Source: an uncultured Lachnospiraceae bacterium (GTDB lineage: Bacteria; Bacillota; Clostridia; Lachnospirales; Lachnospiraceae). Taken from it: 64,000 nt of DNA. The notes below the pieces were generated by a model, which was given only the letters and a program-made list of their open reading frames with translations, made no database searches and had not been told where the DNA came from. Positions within the stretch are counted from its first letter, which is position 1. Each line of letters opens with the position of its first letter. The DNA lies in contig CACYWQ010000002.1 of assembly GCA_902778165.1 (NCBI GenBank), forward strand, positions 90,427-154,426, given 5' to 3'. The translations under genes and the position numbers were made by a program. This document shows, in pieces, positions 32,832-43,452 of the stretch.

Positions 32832-34043
32832 TTATTCAATAACAACATCATCTGCATAATCATTCCATATTGTACATATCCATGTCTTACCTGGATTGAT
32901 CGTAATCTCATTGCCTTTTGTATCGTAGTATTTGGCCGGTCCGAAGATGTCGGTTCTTTCCCATTTACCTTCAACCATCCTACCGTCTGTAAATACGATA
33001 CACTTATTGTCGGTTCCGCCCATAACACCGAATCCGAGATAATCATGGCTGTCTCGCACGATACCGTCCACATACTGAAAAATCACATTATCAAATGTAA
33101 GCTGATTACCTGTCTCAAGATCAATATGAGGACCGCCGTACTGGAACCTGTAGTATTTATGTTCGTCCTCATTATACTCAAATCTTGCCTGCACCTTAGC
33201 AAATCCGTTGGCCGCATTGGAAGACTTGCCGCCGGGATATATAACCGATGCTTTGGGAGACGAATCATAAGTGACCCTTCCCCCGTCTTCGGGATATTTA
33301 AACTTCTTCTCAAATCCGGTTCTTAAAGTCGTTCTGTATCCGAAAGCATCCCTGTCCTTAATCAGTCCCTCGTTATCTATGTAAACATTATGAGGTGCCT
33401 TACGGTCTGAACTCCTGTAGAATGCATTGGTCGAAGGTTCATTGATTCCGGATACAGCACCCGAGATATTATCTACCGCATCCGAATTAAGCAGTTCTCC
33501 GACATATGTTGTTGCCTGTCCGAAGTGAGCATATATTGCATCATACTCAAGCGCATAATATACGAAATAATCTCTGCTTGATCTTATTGAACCGATCTTA
33601 GGTATCTCTTCGTATTTCTCAAATATTGCCATAAGTCTGGTGATACGACCTTCAACAGGGCACTCATAGACTATGGATGCCTGTTCGATCCCTGACTGAG
33701 GACAACCTGCCTGTATATTGTTAAGCATTACGGCAAGCGGTCTATGATCAAGCCAGTTATATGTAATGGGAAGCCCCGTGAAATTCGAATAGAATACTTC
33801 TTCCTCTTCTTCGGGCTCTTCCGTCGCTTCTTCATCAGCAACTTCACTTGGCTGCTCCGTATTATCTGCAGGAGAAACATCTTCTGCAGAAGCAATACTT
33901 TCCGCCTCGGATTCGGCTTCCTGCTTGGCTTCCATTACACCGGATGTGGGAGCAAAATCTCCCAAACTGCAGCCTGCAAGCATCATAGCCGCTGCTATCG
34001 CTATTACTGATATGAACTTTTTGTTGGATTTATGTATAAACAT
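32832..34043 (-). CDS. DUF3048 (YerB-like) lipoprotein
   Basis: 403 residues. Lipoprotein signal with lipobox LAGC (Cys25). Residues 35-85 are Glu/Ala-rich and probably unstructured. Two DUF3048 domains follow: DHRPLAVMLNNIQAGCPQSG, IYECPVEGRITRLMAIFE, GSIRSSRDYFVYYALEYDAI, then the C-terminal half with NVIFQYV and a Gly/Tyr-rich end. The molecular function of the family is not established. 24 bases before cobS. Confidence 0.9.
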   Translation of the reverse strand: MFIHKSNKKFISVIAIAAAMMLAGCSLGDFAPTSGVMEAKQEAESEAESIASAEDVSPADNTEQPSEVADEEATEEPEEEEEVFYSNFTGLPITYNWLDHRPLAVMLNNIQAGCPQSGIEQASIVYECPVEGRITRLMAIFEKYEEIPKIGSIRSSRDYFVYYALEYDAIYAHFGQATTYVGELLNSDAVDNISGAVSGINEPSTNAFYRSSDRKAPHNVYIDNEGLIKDRDAFGYRTTLRTGFEKKFKYPEDGGRVTYDSSPKASVIYPGGKSSNAANGFAKVQARFEYNEDEHKYYRFQYGGPHIDLETGNQLTFDNVIFQYVDGIVRDSHDYLGFGVMGGTDNKCIVFTDGRMVEGKWERTDIFGPAKYYDTKGNEITINPGKTWICTIWNDYADDVVIE

Positions 34044-34161
34044 CTCTGTCTCCGTTTATCTGTTCTGCCGTCCTTCAGACATACAAGTAATTCTACAACT
34101 AATAATAGAAAAAATCCACCCTCTTTTCCTATTATAAGGTAATCCTAAGAGTATAATAATT

Positions 34162-35856
34162 CTATCTTAATAATCTTATTCGTTTAAGCATATTCGCTAT
34201 CGCCGTTCCTTTAGGCAGCGCCTTAAAATCATTCTCACGAATGATTCCGAGTCTTAAGGTTAATAATCCGTATGTCAGTACACCCGTGACGATTCCGACA
34301 ACCAGCCTCAAAACATTGTTCATTCCGGATATGATCATCTCAGAATCCCCCGCGTTTTTCCTGATAAGATATGTCACAAGATAACTTGAAGATGCGGTAA
34401 CTGCTGCCATTATAACGGCGGCAGCAACAGGCATAACAAATGTCCTTATATATTCCTGCCTGTAACTTATCTTCCTGTTAATCGCATATGAATTAAGTAT
34501 GCACATCATAAGCGAATAAATAACCGTAACGATACAAAGTGCATACAGGTCAAGCTCCGTATTTCTAAGCAGCAGAACCAGAACTCCTGCCTGAATTACA
34601 AGCGATATTCCCGAATTGATAACCGGAATATTCACATTGCCCGTTCCCTGAAGTATCGCATTGCTTAATGTCGACAGACAATAGAATATAACGGTCACAC
34701 TAAGAGCCATAATAAGATGCGACACAGTCTTATAGGATGCCCTCTGTGGATACAACAACATCGTAACAGGTTCTGCCAATGACAGAAGACCAAATGCCGA
34801 AGGAATGGCGATCAACATTGTAACTCTGATCGCATATGCAATCTTTCGCCTTTCTTCCTTGAGTTCTCCTCTTTCGTGAGAATGTGCTATAGAGGGGATT
34901 ATTGCGGATGACATTGCTGTTGCAAGTGCAATGGGAATATTGACTATCTGCATGGCCTTACCCGAATACAGTCCGTAATTGGTGGTTGCAACCGCCTCAC
35001 TGTATCCGCCGTATTCCATGACAATGTGCTGATAAATCTTAAGATTGGATGCAGTACTGAGATTATATATACAGGTACTTAATACCACCGGTGTTACCAT
35101 TCCGAATATTATTCCCGCAACCTTTAAGGGAGATAAAAGTGATGACTGTTTCGTCTTATCGGATGCTATTCTTGCATGTATACCGTTTCTGTTTGATATA
35201 TATACAAGCAACATAAAAATAAGAGCGACTGCAACACCGGCACCCGTACCTATTGCACTTCCCTTAGCGCCTCCTATTGCTATCTCGGTTTCGCTTCGTC
35301 CGCTTAACGCTCTGACAAATAAATAAGCCGCAGAGATGCTGACTATGGCATTGAGTATCTGCTCAAGAATCTGAGAGAATGATGTATATACCATTGTATG
35401 GTGTGCCTGGAAGAATCCTCTTAAGGTTCCCAAGAGGCCCGATAAAAATACCGTCGGAGCAAATATCTTAAGTACCTGTGCAGAAGATGCACCAACCAGA
35501 TTACCGGCAAAAACAAAGCAGACTATAGAAGCCGCCCCGCCCACAATTACGACATATACGATTGAACCGATGAATAATCTGTATGCGTTACGATATTCTC
35601 CGAGGGATAACCTTGCCGCTATAACCTTAGATATGGCAGAAGGAATACTGTACGAAGAGATTAAAAGTATAATCGTATATATGACATATGCGGTGTTATA
35701 GTATCCGTTACCTTCATCACCGATGATTGCCACCAGGGGGCTTCGATACAATATACCGATTATTCGAACGATGATGCCTGCTGCCGCAAGTATGCCTGCC
35801 TGAAATATGAAATTACCCGGCCCTTTGCCGATTGAATCTTTATGTCTGTCAGTCAT
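34162..35856 (-). CDS. Polysaccharide/lipid flippase of the SpoVB/MurJ (MOP) superfamily
   Basis: 564 residues from the ATG at 35856; the frame is open further upstream but that part is not family-like. About 14 membrane helices. N-terminal FIFQAGILAAAGIIVRIIG and PLVAIIGDEGNGYYNTAY match SpoVB/YtgP-type proteins, which move lipid-linked precursors across the membrane. There is no Shine-Dalgarno before the ATG, but a TATAAT lies 8 bases upstream on the minus strand, so a leaderless mRNA is possible. Divergent from yjfB. Cannot tell sporulation-specific SpoVB from a vegetative lipid II flippase. Confidence 0.88.
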   Translation of the reverse strand: MTDRHKDSIGKGPGNFIFQAGILAAAGIIVRIIGILYRSPLVAIIGDEGNGYYNTAYVIYTIILLISSYSIPSAISKVIAARLSLGEYRNAYRLFIGSIVYVVIVGGAASIVCFVFAGNLVGASSAQVLKIFAPTVFLSGLLGTLRGFFQAHHTMVYTSFSQILEQILNAIVSISAAYLFVRALSGRSETEIAIGGAKGSAIGTGAGVAVALIFMLLVYISNRNGIHARIASDKTKQSSLLSPLKVAGIIFGMVTPVVLSTCIYNLSTASNLKIYQHIVMEYGGYSEAVATTNYGLYSGKAMQIVNIPIALATAMSSAIIPSIAHSHERGELKEERRKIAYAIRVTMLIAIPSAFGLLSLAEPVTMLLYPQRASYKTVSHLIMALSVTVIFYCLSTLSNAILQGTGNVNIPVINSGISLVIQAGVLVLLLRNTELDLYALCIVTVIYSLMMCILNSYAINRKISYRQEYIRTFVMPVAAAVIMAAVTASSSYLVTYLIRKNAGDSEMIISGMNNVLRLVVGIVTGVLTYGLLTLRLGIIRENDFKALPKGTAIANMLKRIRLLR

Positions 35857-35953
35857 AGATATGATTATACTATATTTATGGTAATAAAATCCTCTCTGTG
35901 GTACGATATATATAGTAGGCACACATTAGCGAAGTACAAGGAGGTAATCGTTT

Positions 35954-36145
35954 ATGCAAATTCCTGCTATTTCAATGGCTTTGGCTAATGTTAAGACAGC
36001 AAACGATGTAGGCATGGCAGTGCTTGGCAAGGCAATGGACCAGAATGAGATTCAGGGTGCCGGCCTTGTTAATATGATTGATGCTGCAGCTATGGAGCGA
36101 AGTGTCAATCCTGCTGTCGGCTCTAATTTCGATATGCTGGCTTAA
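35954..36145 (+). CDS. YjfB-type putative motility protein
   Basis: 63 residues, with AAGGAGGTAATCG before the ATG. Sequence (ISMALANVKTANDVGMAVLGKA, given here in part: VKTANDVGMAVLGKAMD, NMIDAAAMERSVNPAVGS) matches the small YjfB family tied to motility loci. Its role is unknown. It converges on a chemoreceptor gene and the two share a terminator. Confidence 0.85.
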   Translation: MQIPAISMALANVKTANDVGMAVLGKAMDQNEIQGAGLVNMIDAAAMERSVNPAVGSNFDMLA

Positions 36146-36165
36146 TGGTCAAGTGTCAAAAGACA

Positions 36166-36201
36166 AAAAAACGGACCCTCACTAAGTGGAGGTCCGTTTT
36201 T
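36166..36201. terminator. Bidirectional terminator between yjfB-like gene and chemoreceptor
   Basis: AAAACGGACC ... GGTCCGTTTT with an inner CTCAC/GTGGAG stem; T runs on both strands. Confidence 0.9.
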
Positions 36202-36207
36202 GTTATA

Positions 36208-37935
36208 TTATTGTACTCTGAAGAATTCTACGTTAGCCTGTAACTCTGTAGCTATAGCCTTAAGATTCTGTGCTTCTGCCACGATGTTCTCCATATTGGT
36301 ATTAAGCTGCTGCATTGATGCGGAAGTCTCTTCCGTAGAAGCTGCATTCTCTTCGGAAATGCTTGATAAGCTCTCTACCGCAGCCGATATCTTGTTCTTA
36401 GCCTCATCAAGTGACTGCGCAAGTTCCATAATGCTTCTGTTGCCCGCCTCTGTCTCATTTAACATAGACAACATGTTATCAAATGACGAAACCATCTCTT
36501 CAAGCGCTGCATTCTCTCTTGTAGTAGCCTCTTTGATATTGCCGGTAAGCTCTTTATTCCTCTGGGACAGAGTTGTTATATTACCAAGCATATCGGTAAT
36601 CTGGCTTGCAGTCCGATTAGACTCTGCAGCAAGTCCGCCGATGCTGTCTGCAACAACCGCGAATCCTCTTCCGGCTTCACCCGCTCTTGCAGCCTCGATT
36701 GATGCATTAAGTGCAAGAAGGTTGGTCTGATTGGCAATACCCATGATGGCCTGAGCAGCTGTAGATATCTCCTCAACGACCTGAGCAGTCTCTTCAACTG
36801 AATCAGCAACAGCTCCTGCCATTCTGTCAGTCTCCTGATCAGCCTTACGGAGTTCTTCAAGCTGATCCTTAACCTTAATGGATTCAGCGTACAATGTCTG
36901 TCCCTTATCCATATTGGCATTGGCCACATCTATAACATTACCAACGGCATATCCCATATCTATGGCGATAGATGAAGTATCCTGAACATCCTGCGCCATG
37001 GATGTTGCCCCGTGTGCAACATCATATATTGCGGAAGATATATCACCCGATGTTCTCTTGGAATCGGAAATAGAATCCTCCGTTACATCCGCTCCGGTAT
37101 TAACGGCTTCTGCATGACCCACAACCTTAATAAGTGCTTCCTTAAGTCTTACTCTCATTCCGTCAACAGCAGCTGCCATCTCATTAAATTCTTTGATACC
37201 TGACTTAATGGCAATCGATGATACGAAGTCTCCGCTTGCCATATTGTCTATACCCTTATTTATCTGCTTAAGTGATTTGGTAATACTGTTCATCACGATG
37301 AACGCCAATACCATAAGCACTGCAGCTATTGCAATAAAGAGTACAAAAGAAGTGATTATGACATTTCTGACATTGGCTTCCTGAATGGCTACCTGATTAT
37401 TGGCCCAAGTCTCCGTCACATCTGTCATATCGGATAATGCTTCTCTGGTAACCTCAAACTGCGAACAGAAATTAGTCCAGAATCCCTCATCTTTATCAAT
37501 ATCATACAGACTGGTCCACATCGTAAAGTCTGCTTCATACTGATTGTAGAAATCCGAGAATGTCTCCGTAGCGCCTTCAAGTGTAGTCCCCGTAAACAAC
37601 GTTGAATCCGCCTTGGCAATCGCAGCTGCCTCTCTTACCCTGTCAAGCGCCTGCTGCGTATTCTCCTTATAATCATCTATGTGTTTCTGATTATCTGTCT
37701 CAGATAAGAATTCGTGCTGCAGATGATATTGTGTAACTGCATACATACCCTGATACAGATCTCTGTCTGCATTGATAAGCGTTGTGTTAATCTCATACAA
37801 CTTGTCGTAGTACAGATTCTTGTCACTGGCGCTTACACTCTGCAACCTCATCGAGAAGAAAGCAATGCTTACAATCAGCGCCACTACAAGGGGCACAATA
37901 ATCATAAGCAGCGTAGTTCGCATACTCCTTTTCAT
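36208..37935 (-). CDS. Methyl-accepting chemotaxis protein
   Basis: 575 residues. TM1 at about 9-27, a periplasmic-side four-helix sensor domain (about 35-185), TM2 about 192-215, a HAMP segment ([20 protein letters not shown]), then the long cytoplasmic signalling domain with the hairpin tip [35 protein letters not shown] (short form: [19 protein letters not shown]). Ligand unknown. It signals to CheW/CheA. No C-terminal pentapeptide. Supports a motile organism. Confidence 0.95.
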   Translation of the reverse strand: MKRSMRTTLLMIIVPLVVALIVSIAFFSMRLQSVSASDKNLYYDKLYEINTTLINADRDLYQGMYAVTQYHLQHEFLSETDNQKHIDDYKENTQQALDRVREAAAIAKADSTLFTGTTLEGATETFSDFYNQYEADFTMWTSLYDIDKDEGFWTNFCSQFEVTREALSDMTDVTETWANNQVAIQEANVRNVIITSFVLFIAIAAVLMVLAFIVMNSITKSLKQINKGIDNMASGDFVSSIAIKSGIKEFNEMAAAVDGMRVRLKEALIKVVGHAEAVNTGADVTEDSISDSKRTSGDISSAIYDVAHGATSMAQDVQDTSSIAIDMGYAVGNVIDVANANMDKGQTLYAESIKVKDQLEELRKADQETDRMAGAVADSVEETAQVVEEISTAAQAIMGIANQTNLLALNASIEAARAGEAGRGFAVVADSIGGLAAESNRTASQITDMLGNITTLSQRNKELTGNIKEATTRENAALEEMVSSFDNMLSMLNETEAGNRSIMELAQSLDEAKNKISAAVESLSSISEENAASTEETSASMQQLNTNMENIVAEAQNLKAIATELQANVEFFRVQ

Positions 37936-38047
37936 ATTATATAAACCTCCGTAACCAATACATTTTACAAATTCAATAATACCACATTCCTTGCTATTGT
38001 GCTATTATTATAAGCGTTACACACAGCGAATTTTTCGGAGGTTAATC

Positions 38048-38755
38048 ATGTATTCATACAAGTTCAGAGTGGGTTACAGTCAATCCGACGATAAACGTTT
38101 TATGTCATTTCCCGCCATAATAGATGTTTTCCAGGATTGTTCGTGTTTTCATTCGGATGATCTGGGTGTTGGCTTTGATTATCTCATCCCCAAGTCTTTG
38201 GTATGGGTACTCAACTACTGGGAAGTAGAGATAGTTAAGCGTCCCGCCTACGGACAGAATCTGACAGTAGGTACTTATCCTTATGATTTCAAAGGCTTCT
38301 TCGGTTACAGGAACTTCTGTTTAACCGATGATACCGGGGATTATCTTGTAAAGGCAAATTCACTTTGGTTACTTATGGACTGGAATAAAATGACCCCGGC
38401 CAAGGTGACCGAAGAAATGAAGAATGCATACGAATTATCTCCCAAGCTTGATATGAGTTACAGCCCCCGTAAGATAGTTCTGCCTGATACGACTCCGACA
38501 GCTCCTGAAGCTGTTACAATCGGCAGACATCATCTAGACAGCAACGGTCATGTCAACAACGGACAGTATATTAAGATTGCAATGGGTTGCATTCCAACAC
38601 GTAAGGATTATACAAGACTCAGAGCAGAATACAGAGAGCAGGCCCACATAGGAGATGTTATACACCCCCTGTTATATGAATCCGATGACCTTACCGTCGT
38701 AGCACTTAATGACGAAGAAGGCAAATCATATGCGGTCATTGAATTAAAGAATTAG
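38048..38755 (+). CDS. Acyl-ACP thioesterase
   Basis: 235 residues from the ATG at 38048 (CGGAGG 7 bases upstream). Double hotdog fold: N-terminal YKFRVGYSQSDDKRFMSFPAI and VWVLNYWEVEIVKRPAYG, C-terminal HHLDSNGHVNNGQYIKIA, which holds the conserved Asn/His catalytic region. Releases fatty acids from acyl carrier protein. 8 bases before the CvfB-like gene, so an operon with it and the CPBP protease. Confidence 0.92.
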   Translation: MYSYKFRVGYSQSDDKRFMSFPAIIDVFQDCSCFHSDDLGVGFDYLIPKSLVWVLNYWEVEIVKRPAYGQNLTVGTYPYDFKGFFGYRNFCLTDDTGDYLVKANSLWLLMDWNKMTPAKVTEEMKNAYELSPKLDMSYSPRKIVLPDTTPTAPEAVTIGRHHLDSNGHVNNGQYIKIAMGCIPTRKDYTRLRAEYREQAHIGDVIHPLLYESDDLTVVALNDEEGKSYAVIELKN

Positions 38756-38763
38756 CTTAATTT

Positions 38764-39624
38764 ATGAATAAGGACGGACAGACAATGAGAGTAGGAACCA
38801 TACAGAATCTTATAATATCAAGACGCACCGATTTCGGGTTATATCTTAAGGAATCTTCAGATTCTGAACAGGAAGTATTATTACCTAAGAATCAGGTGCC
38901 TGACGGTGCCAAGATAGGAGACGAATTGAGAGTCTTCTTATACAGAGACAGCAAAGACAGACTTATTGCCACTCTCAAAACACCCAGGCTGACCATCGGT
39001 ACGATCGCCAGATGCAAGGTTATTGAAGTAGGCAAGATAGGTGCATTCTTAGACTGGGGACTTGAGAAAGACCTTCTCTTACCCTACCGCGAGATGACCG
39101 GTGAACTTAAGGCCGGAATGGAGATCCCCGTTGCTCTGTATGCCGACAAAAGCGACCGCCTCTGTGCGACCATGAAACTCTATAAGTATCTGGATACTGC
39201 AAGCGACATCAAAAAGGGGGATAACGTATCCGGAACCGTGTATGAGATAAGCGATAACTTCGGTGTTTTTGTTGCCATTGAAGATAAGTATCAGGGACTT
39301 ATTCCCAAGCGCGAAATGCCAAACGGAATCCACGTCGGAGATCAGATAAATGCACGAGTCAGCGCGGTTAAATCCGACGGCAAGATAGATTTAAGTCTTA
39401 AAGAACTGACTCACATCCAGATGGATATAGATGCCGACAAATTAATCAAACTCATGAAATCTAACGGTGGAAGTCTTGATTTTAATGACAAGGCATCTCC
39501 CGAGGTTATTAAAAAAGCAACCGATATGTCCAAAAACGAATTCAAAAGAGCCGTCGGAAGATTGCTCAAAAACGGACTTATAGAGATTAAAAGCGACAGT
39601 ATAGTTCTTAAATCGGAGCATTAG
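38764..39624 (+). CDS. CvfB-like S1-domain RNA-binding protein
   Basis: 286 residues (a start at 38785, seven codons on, fits the AAGGA site better). Three S1-type modules then a winged helix: LIISRRTDFGLYLKE, GTIARCKVIEVGKIGAFLDW with EKDLLLPYREM, and KGDNVSGTVYEISDNFGVFV with KYQGLIPKREM; C-terminal KNEFKRAVGRLLKNGLIEI. This domain order is that of CvfB/YitL, a regulator of virulence or stress genes in Staphylococcus. Targets here unknown. Confidence 0.9.
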   Translation: MNKDGQTMRVGTIQNLIISRRTDFGLYLKESSDSEQEVLLPKNQVPDGAKIGDELRVFLYRDSKDRLIATLKTPRLTIGTIARCKVIEVGKIGAFLDWGLEKDLLLPYREMTGELKAGMEIPVALYADKSDRLCATMKLYKYLDTASDIKKGDNVSGTVYEISDNFGVFVAIEDKYQGLIPKREMPNGIHVGDQINARVSAVKSDGKIDLSLKELTHIQMDIDADKLIKLMKSNGGSLDFNDKASPEVIKKATDMSKNEFKRAVGRLLKNGLIEIKSDSIVLKSEH

Positions 39625-39626
39625 TT

Positions 39627-40610
39627 ATGAATTATGTCAACCAACCAAAACCTAAGTCAGATCGCAATATGGCCAATGCATATTTCTTTATTCTGATGCT
39701 TCTTTTATGGGGAGTATTATTTCTTCCGGAAGGAATCTTATTCGAGATAGCCGATTCATTTATTATTAACTCGGTGGTATCGGAACTTGTAATCGCATTC
39801 CCGGCACTTCTCTTGATTCTTATATGGTATTATATGCACTCAGGTCCTAAGACAGACATCGAAACATCCGAGACTGTCTTAATATCTGACAGAATAATGC
39901 TTCGCTCTATTAAGCCCTCAACTGTTCTTATGACACTGGTATATTTGCTTACTATTATGCCGCTTATAACACTGAGCAATCTTATTTCGACTCTTTTCGT
40001 TGACAATACTGTTCTTGAATACGGTTCGGATATAGTCAATATGTCTGTTCCCGCAGCAATATTCTCCATTGCCTTAATGCCGGCTTTATGTGAGGAGCTT
40101 GCATTCAGAGGTGTGGTCTACGGCGGATACCGTAAGAATTGCAGACCCGCGGGTGCAATTTTCATTTCTGCGCTCTTATTCGGACTTATGCACGGCAATA
40201 TCAATCAGCTCGTATATGCATTTATAATCGGAATAGCCTTAGCTCTGTTAGCAGAAGCTACGGGAAGCATATGGCCTACAATAATGGTACACTTCTTAAT
40301 CAATCTTCGTGCCGTGGTCGCCATGTTTATTGCTGACAATATGTATGAAGGAATCTTTGATACCGAGCTGGTCGATGATACTTCGGCCATCTACATCATC
40401 ATATATTCCTTACTCTCTGTTATTACCACACTTATGGCCGGTGCCGTATTAAGTTGGATATCACAGAATGAGGGTCGTGACAATCCATTAATGACACTTA
40501 TCAGAAATAAGTCATACAAAGAAAAAAGAGTAAGTGTATGGTCACTTACTCTGATAATAGGCGTATTGGCTGCCATCGCAATGATAGTTCTGGTAGAGTT
40601 ATCCGCATAG
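39627..40610 (+). CDS. CPBP family intramembrane metalloprotease
   Basis: 327 residues, about eight membrane helices. The CPBP/Abi motifs are present: CEELAFRGVVYGGY (EExxxR), FGLMHGNINQ and MVHFLINLRA supplying the His ligands. Members process prenylated proteins or bacteriocin-type peptides; no bacteriocin gene is nearby. Starts 2 bases after the CvfB-like stop and ends 9 bases before a convergent NUDIX gene, with no room for a terminator. Confidence 0.92.
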   Translation: MNYVNQPKPKSDRNMANAYFFILMLLLWGVLFLPEGILFEIADSFIINSVVSELVIAFPALLLILIWYYMHSGPKTDIETSETVLISDRIMLRSIKPSTVLMTLVYLLTIMPLITLSNLISTLFVDNTVLEYGSDIVNMSVPAAIFSIALMPALCEELAFRGVVYGGYRKNCRPAGAIFISALLFGLMHGNINQLVYAFIIGIALALLAEATGSIWPTIMVHFLINLRAVVAMFIADNMYEGIFDTELVDDTSAIYIIIYSLLSVITTLMAGAVLSWISQNEGRDNPLMTLIRNKSYKEKRVSVWSLTLIIGVLAAIAMIVLVELSA

Positions 40611-40619
40611 GAACAATGA

Positions 40620-41186
40620 CTATTTGTTCTTAATTATGGCAGATGCTTTAAGTATGGCCACCTGTGTCTTGCCGTCCGTAATCTTTCCGGACATAATATC
40701 CTCTACCAATTCATCAAGCGGAATCTCAATAATATTAAGGAATTCATCCTCATCAAGGTCTCTTGTACCCTTCTTAAGCCCTCTTGCAAGATACATGGTG
40801 ATCTTCTCATCGGAATATGCGGGAGCGGGATAATACAATCCCATATCCGTCCATTCATCCGCCTCATATCCAGTCTCTTCTCTTAACTCCCTCTTGGCTG
40901 CACTTAATCTGTCCTCATCTATGGCATCAAGCTTGCCTGCAGGAATCTCGGTTATTACCCTGTCTATTGGATATCTGAACTGACGCTCCATAATGACCTT
41001 ATTATCATCCGTAACGGGTACCACACATACGGCGCCGATATGTCTTATCAGTTCCCTTGTTGCCGTATTACCGTTAGGAAGCGTTACCGTATCATTCTTA
41101 ACATGCAATACCAGTCCGTCAAATATATCCTCGGATGCAGCTTTAATCTCTCCAAGCTGTTTTAATTCCTGTTCATTAACACTCAT
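40620..41186 (-). CDS. NUDIX hydrolase, ADP-ribose pyrophosphatase-like
   Basis: 188 residues. NUDIX box is present as GKLDAIDEDRLSAAKREL then REETGYEA. Upstream VTLPNGNTATRELIRHIGAV and MERQFRYPIDRVITEIPAG are typical of ADP-ribose pyrophosphatases. Its start overlaps the zinc peptidase stop by 4 bases. Confidence 0.93.
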   Translation of the reverse strand: MSVNEQELKQLGEIKAASEDIFDGLVLHVKNDTVTLPNGNTATRELIRHIGAVCVVPVTDDNKVIMERQFRYPIDRVITEIPAGKLDAIDEDRLSAAKRELREETGYEADEWTDMGLYYPAPAYSDEKITMYLARGLKKGTRDLDEDEFLNIIEIPLDELVEDIMSGKITDGKTQVAILKASAIIKNK

Positions 41187-41893
41187 CTCTTACTCCTGCG
41201 ACCGTTTAACAATATAAGCCTAAGCATCTGAAGCACTGCCGATGCAGCCGCCGCAACATATGTAAGCGCAGCTGCCGTAAGCATTCTTCTGGCTCCCTTA
41301 AGTTCCTGTCCGTCCAGTATCCCTTCTCTTGCAAGTATGATCAAAGCTCTATTACTTGCATCAACCTCAACCGGAAGCGTAACAATCTGAAACAGAATAG
41401 CTATGGCAAATATCCATATACCGAGTTGCGCTACACTGAATACACTGCCGTTTGAAAGATGGAAATCAAGACCCAAATACCATCCCAATAAAACTATGGG
41501 TATACCAAGCTTAGATCCCAGATTGGCATAAGGCACCAGAGCGCTTCTGAATTTAAGAGGTGCATATTCCTCGTGATGCTGTATCGCGTGACCGCACTCA
41601 TGAGCAGCCACAGCCACAGCTGCAATCGAATGCATATTAAATACCGATTGAGACAGGCATACACTCTTACTTCTCGGATCATAATGATCTGTCAGATCTC
41701 CGGATACCTGTGATATGCCTACATCGGTTATATTCTCCGCTCTTAATATCGCTTCCGCAACCTCTGCTCCGGTATATCCGTTATCCGCAGGTTTGAATTT
41801 GTATTTATTATATGTCAGGTGCAGAAATCCGCTTGCAAGTAATGTAAGCGCAGCACCAATCAGTAACATTACGGTTGACGTATCCAAATACAT
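41183..41893 (-). CDS. YugP-like membrane zinc metallopeptidase
   Basis: 236 residues. Zinc motif HECGHAIQHHE; N-terminal helix, and further helices after the zinc site (IPIVLLGWYLGLDFH, LGIWIFAIAILFQIVTLPVEV). The latter pattern with EVDASNRAL marks the YugP family (DUF neutral zinc metallopeptidase). Substrate unknown. Overlaps the NUDIX gene by 4 bases. Confidence 0.92.
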   Translation of the reverse strand: MYLDTSTVMLLIGAALTLLASGFLHLTYNKYKFKPADNGYTGAEVAEAILRAENITDVGISQVSGDLTDHYDPRSKSVCLSQSVFNMHSIAAVAVAAHECGHAIQHHEEYAPLKFRSALVPYANLGSKLGIPIVLLGWYLGLDFHLSNGSVFSVAQLGIWIFAIAILFQIVTLPVEVDASNRALIILAREGILDGQELKGARRMLTAAALTYVAAAASAVLQMLRLILLNGRRSKR

Positions 41894-41922
41894 TGTTTAA
41901 TCCTCACCAATAAATTGTAATC

Positions 41923-43149
41923 TCACTCAGTCTTACATCTTAAGATATCATATACATCCGCAGATTCCGATAACTTCACATACAGTGTCTGTTTGGAATG
42001 AGGTGCCGAATCCTGCTCAATGCCTTCATCGTTATATATTCCCAGCACCTTCGTCTGTACGTTACGTCCGTCAGGCTTCATTATCTCTATCTCATCGCCC
42101 TTACAGAACTTATTACGCTGCTCTGTTCTGACAGTCCCATCATCTTTTATTTCATATACTATTCCGAGATATGTATATTCATTGATATAGGTATTACTTC
42201 CGTACACCTGCATCTCATGCGTCGGCTTACCGAAATAGAATCCCGTGGCAAATCCTCTGTATGTGCATTTCTTAATCTCTTCTTTATACCAATCCATATT
42301 GGCAGCATACTTATCAGGAGACTCAAGATAGTCATCTATAGCTCTCCTGTATGTTCTCGCAACCGTCGCAACATACAGAGCCGTCTTCATTCGGCCCTCT
42401 ATCTTAAACGAATCTATGCCCGCATTAATCATCTCCGGAATATGCTCTATCATACATAAATCTTTGCTGTTAAATATGTATGTTCCTCTCTCATTCTCAT
42501 ATACAGGCAGATATTCACCGGGGCGCTGTTCTTCCATTACTGCGTACTTCCAGCGGCAGGGATGAGTACACTCACCCTGATTACCGTCACGTCCCGTGAA
42601 ATAATTACTGAGCAGACATCTGCCTGAATACGAAATACACATTGCTCCGTGAATGAAGCACTCTATCTCCATATCGTCAGGAATATTGGCTCTGATCTGT
42701 GCTATCTCATCAAGACTTAATTCTCTTGCGGCAACGACCCTCTTAGCTCCCTGCTCATACCAGAACTTATAGGTAAGATAGTTCGTATTATTGGCCTGTG
42801 TCGATATATGCCTCTCTATATCCGGACATATCTCTTTGGCAAGAGCATATATACCCGGATCTGCAATAATAAGTGCGTCAGGGCGCAACTGTCCAAGCTG
42901 TTTAAGATATTCCTTCGCATCTTCAAGATCATAATTGTGCGCTAAGATATTAACGGTCACGTGCACCTTAACATTATGAGCATGGGCAAAAGCAATCGCT
43001 TCTGACATCTCATCAAGCGTAAAATTCTTGGCTTTAGCACGTAAGCCGAACACTTCGCCGCCGATATATACAGCATCGGCGCCGTAGTATACGGCTTCTT
43101 TTAATACTTCTATGTTGTTGGCCGGTATCAAAAGCTCCGGTTTCTTCAT
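41923..43149 (-). CDS. U32 family peptidase (RlhA/TrhP-like)
   Basis: 408 residues. Starts with PELLIPANNIEVLKEAVYYG and ADAVYIGGEVFGLRAKAKNF; has the U32 signature FIHGAMCISYSGRCLLSN with Cys residues continuing as GNQGECTHPCRW. U32 proteins include prephenate-dependent tRNA and rRNA hydroxylation factors, which is likelier than true proteolysis. Followed by the zinc peptidase 29 bases on. Confidence 0.93.
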   Translation of the reverse strand: MKKPELLIPANNIEVLKEAVYYGADAVYIGGEVFGLRAKAKNFTLDEMSEAIAFAHAHNVKVHVTVNILAHNYDLEDAKEYLKQLGQLRPDALIIADPGIYALAKEICPDIERHISTQANNTNYLTYKFWYEQGAKRVVAARELSLDEIAQIRANIPDDMEIECFIHGAMCISYSGRCLLSNYFTGRDGNQGECTHPCRWKYAVMEEQRPGEYLPVYENERGTYIFNSKDLCMIEHIPEMINAGIDSFKIEGRMKTALYVATVARTYRRAIDDYLESPDKYAANMDWYKEEIKKCTYRGFATGFYFGKPTHEMQVYGSNTYINEYTYLGIVYEIKDDGTVRTEQRNKFCKGDEIEIMKPDGRNVQTKVLGIYNDEGIEQDSAPHSKQTLYVKLSESADVYDILRCKTE

Positions 43150-43174
43150 TGTATAACAACCTCCGCGCCGGTCA

Positions 43175-43438
43175 CTAATCCTCTTCTATGACACGAAAAT
43201 CAAGGTAATCAAATGGCACTTCCTCTATGAAACTGTCCTGGTAGAATCTGGTTTCAGAATGTTCCTTGAATTCCTTAATATTCTTATCAAGCCAGATTGG
43301 TTTACATAAATCAAATTCTCTGCACGCCTCATCAATGGCCGCGAACACTTTATGAGTACGTGTATCATCCTCATTGTGTTCCGCAACCATATCACAAAGC
43401 ATTCTGTTATCTTTAAATTCTCTGATCCAGATACGCAT
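43175..43438 (-). CDS. Conserved-looking small protein of unknown function
   Basis: 87 residues, acidic, soluble, no membrane segment (RIWIREFKDNRMLCDMVAEH, HKVFAAIDEACREFDLCKP, PFDYLDFRVIEED). I do not recognise a family by name. Lies between a small membrane protein (14 bases upstream) and U32 (25 bases downstream), so probably in the same operon. Confidence 0.75.
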   Translation of the reverse strand: MRIWIREFKDNRMLCDMVAEHNEDDTRTHKVFAAIDEACREFDLCKPIWLDKNIKEFKEHSETRFYQDSFIEEVPFDYLDFRVIEED

Positions 43439-43452
43439 AATTAATCTAAAGA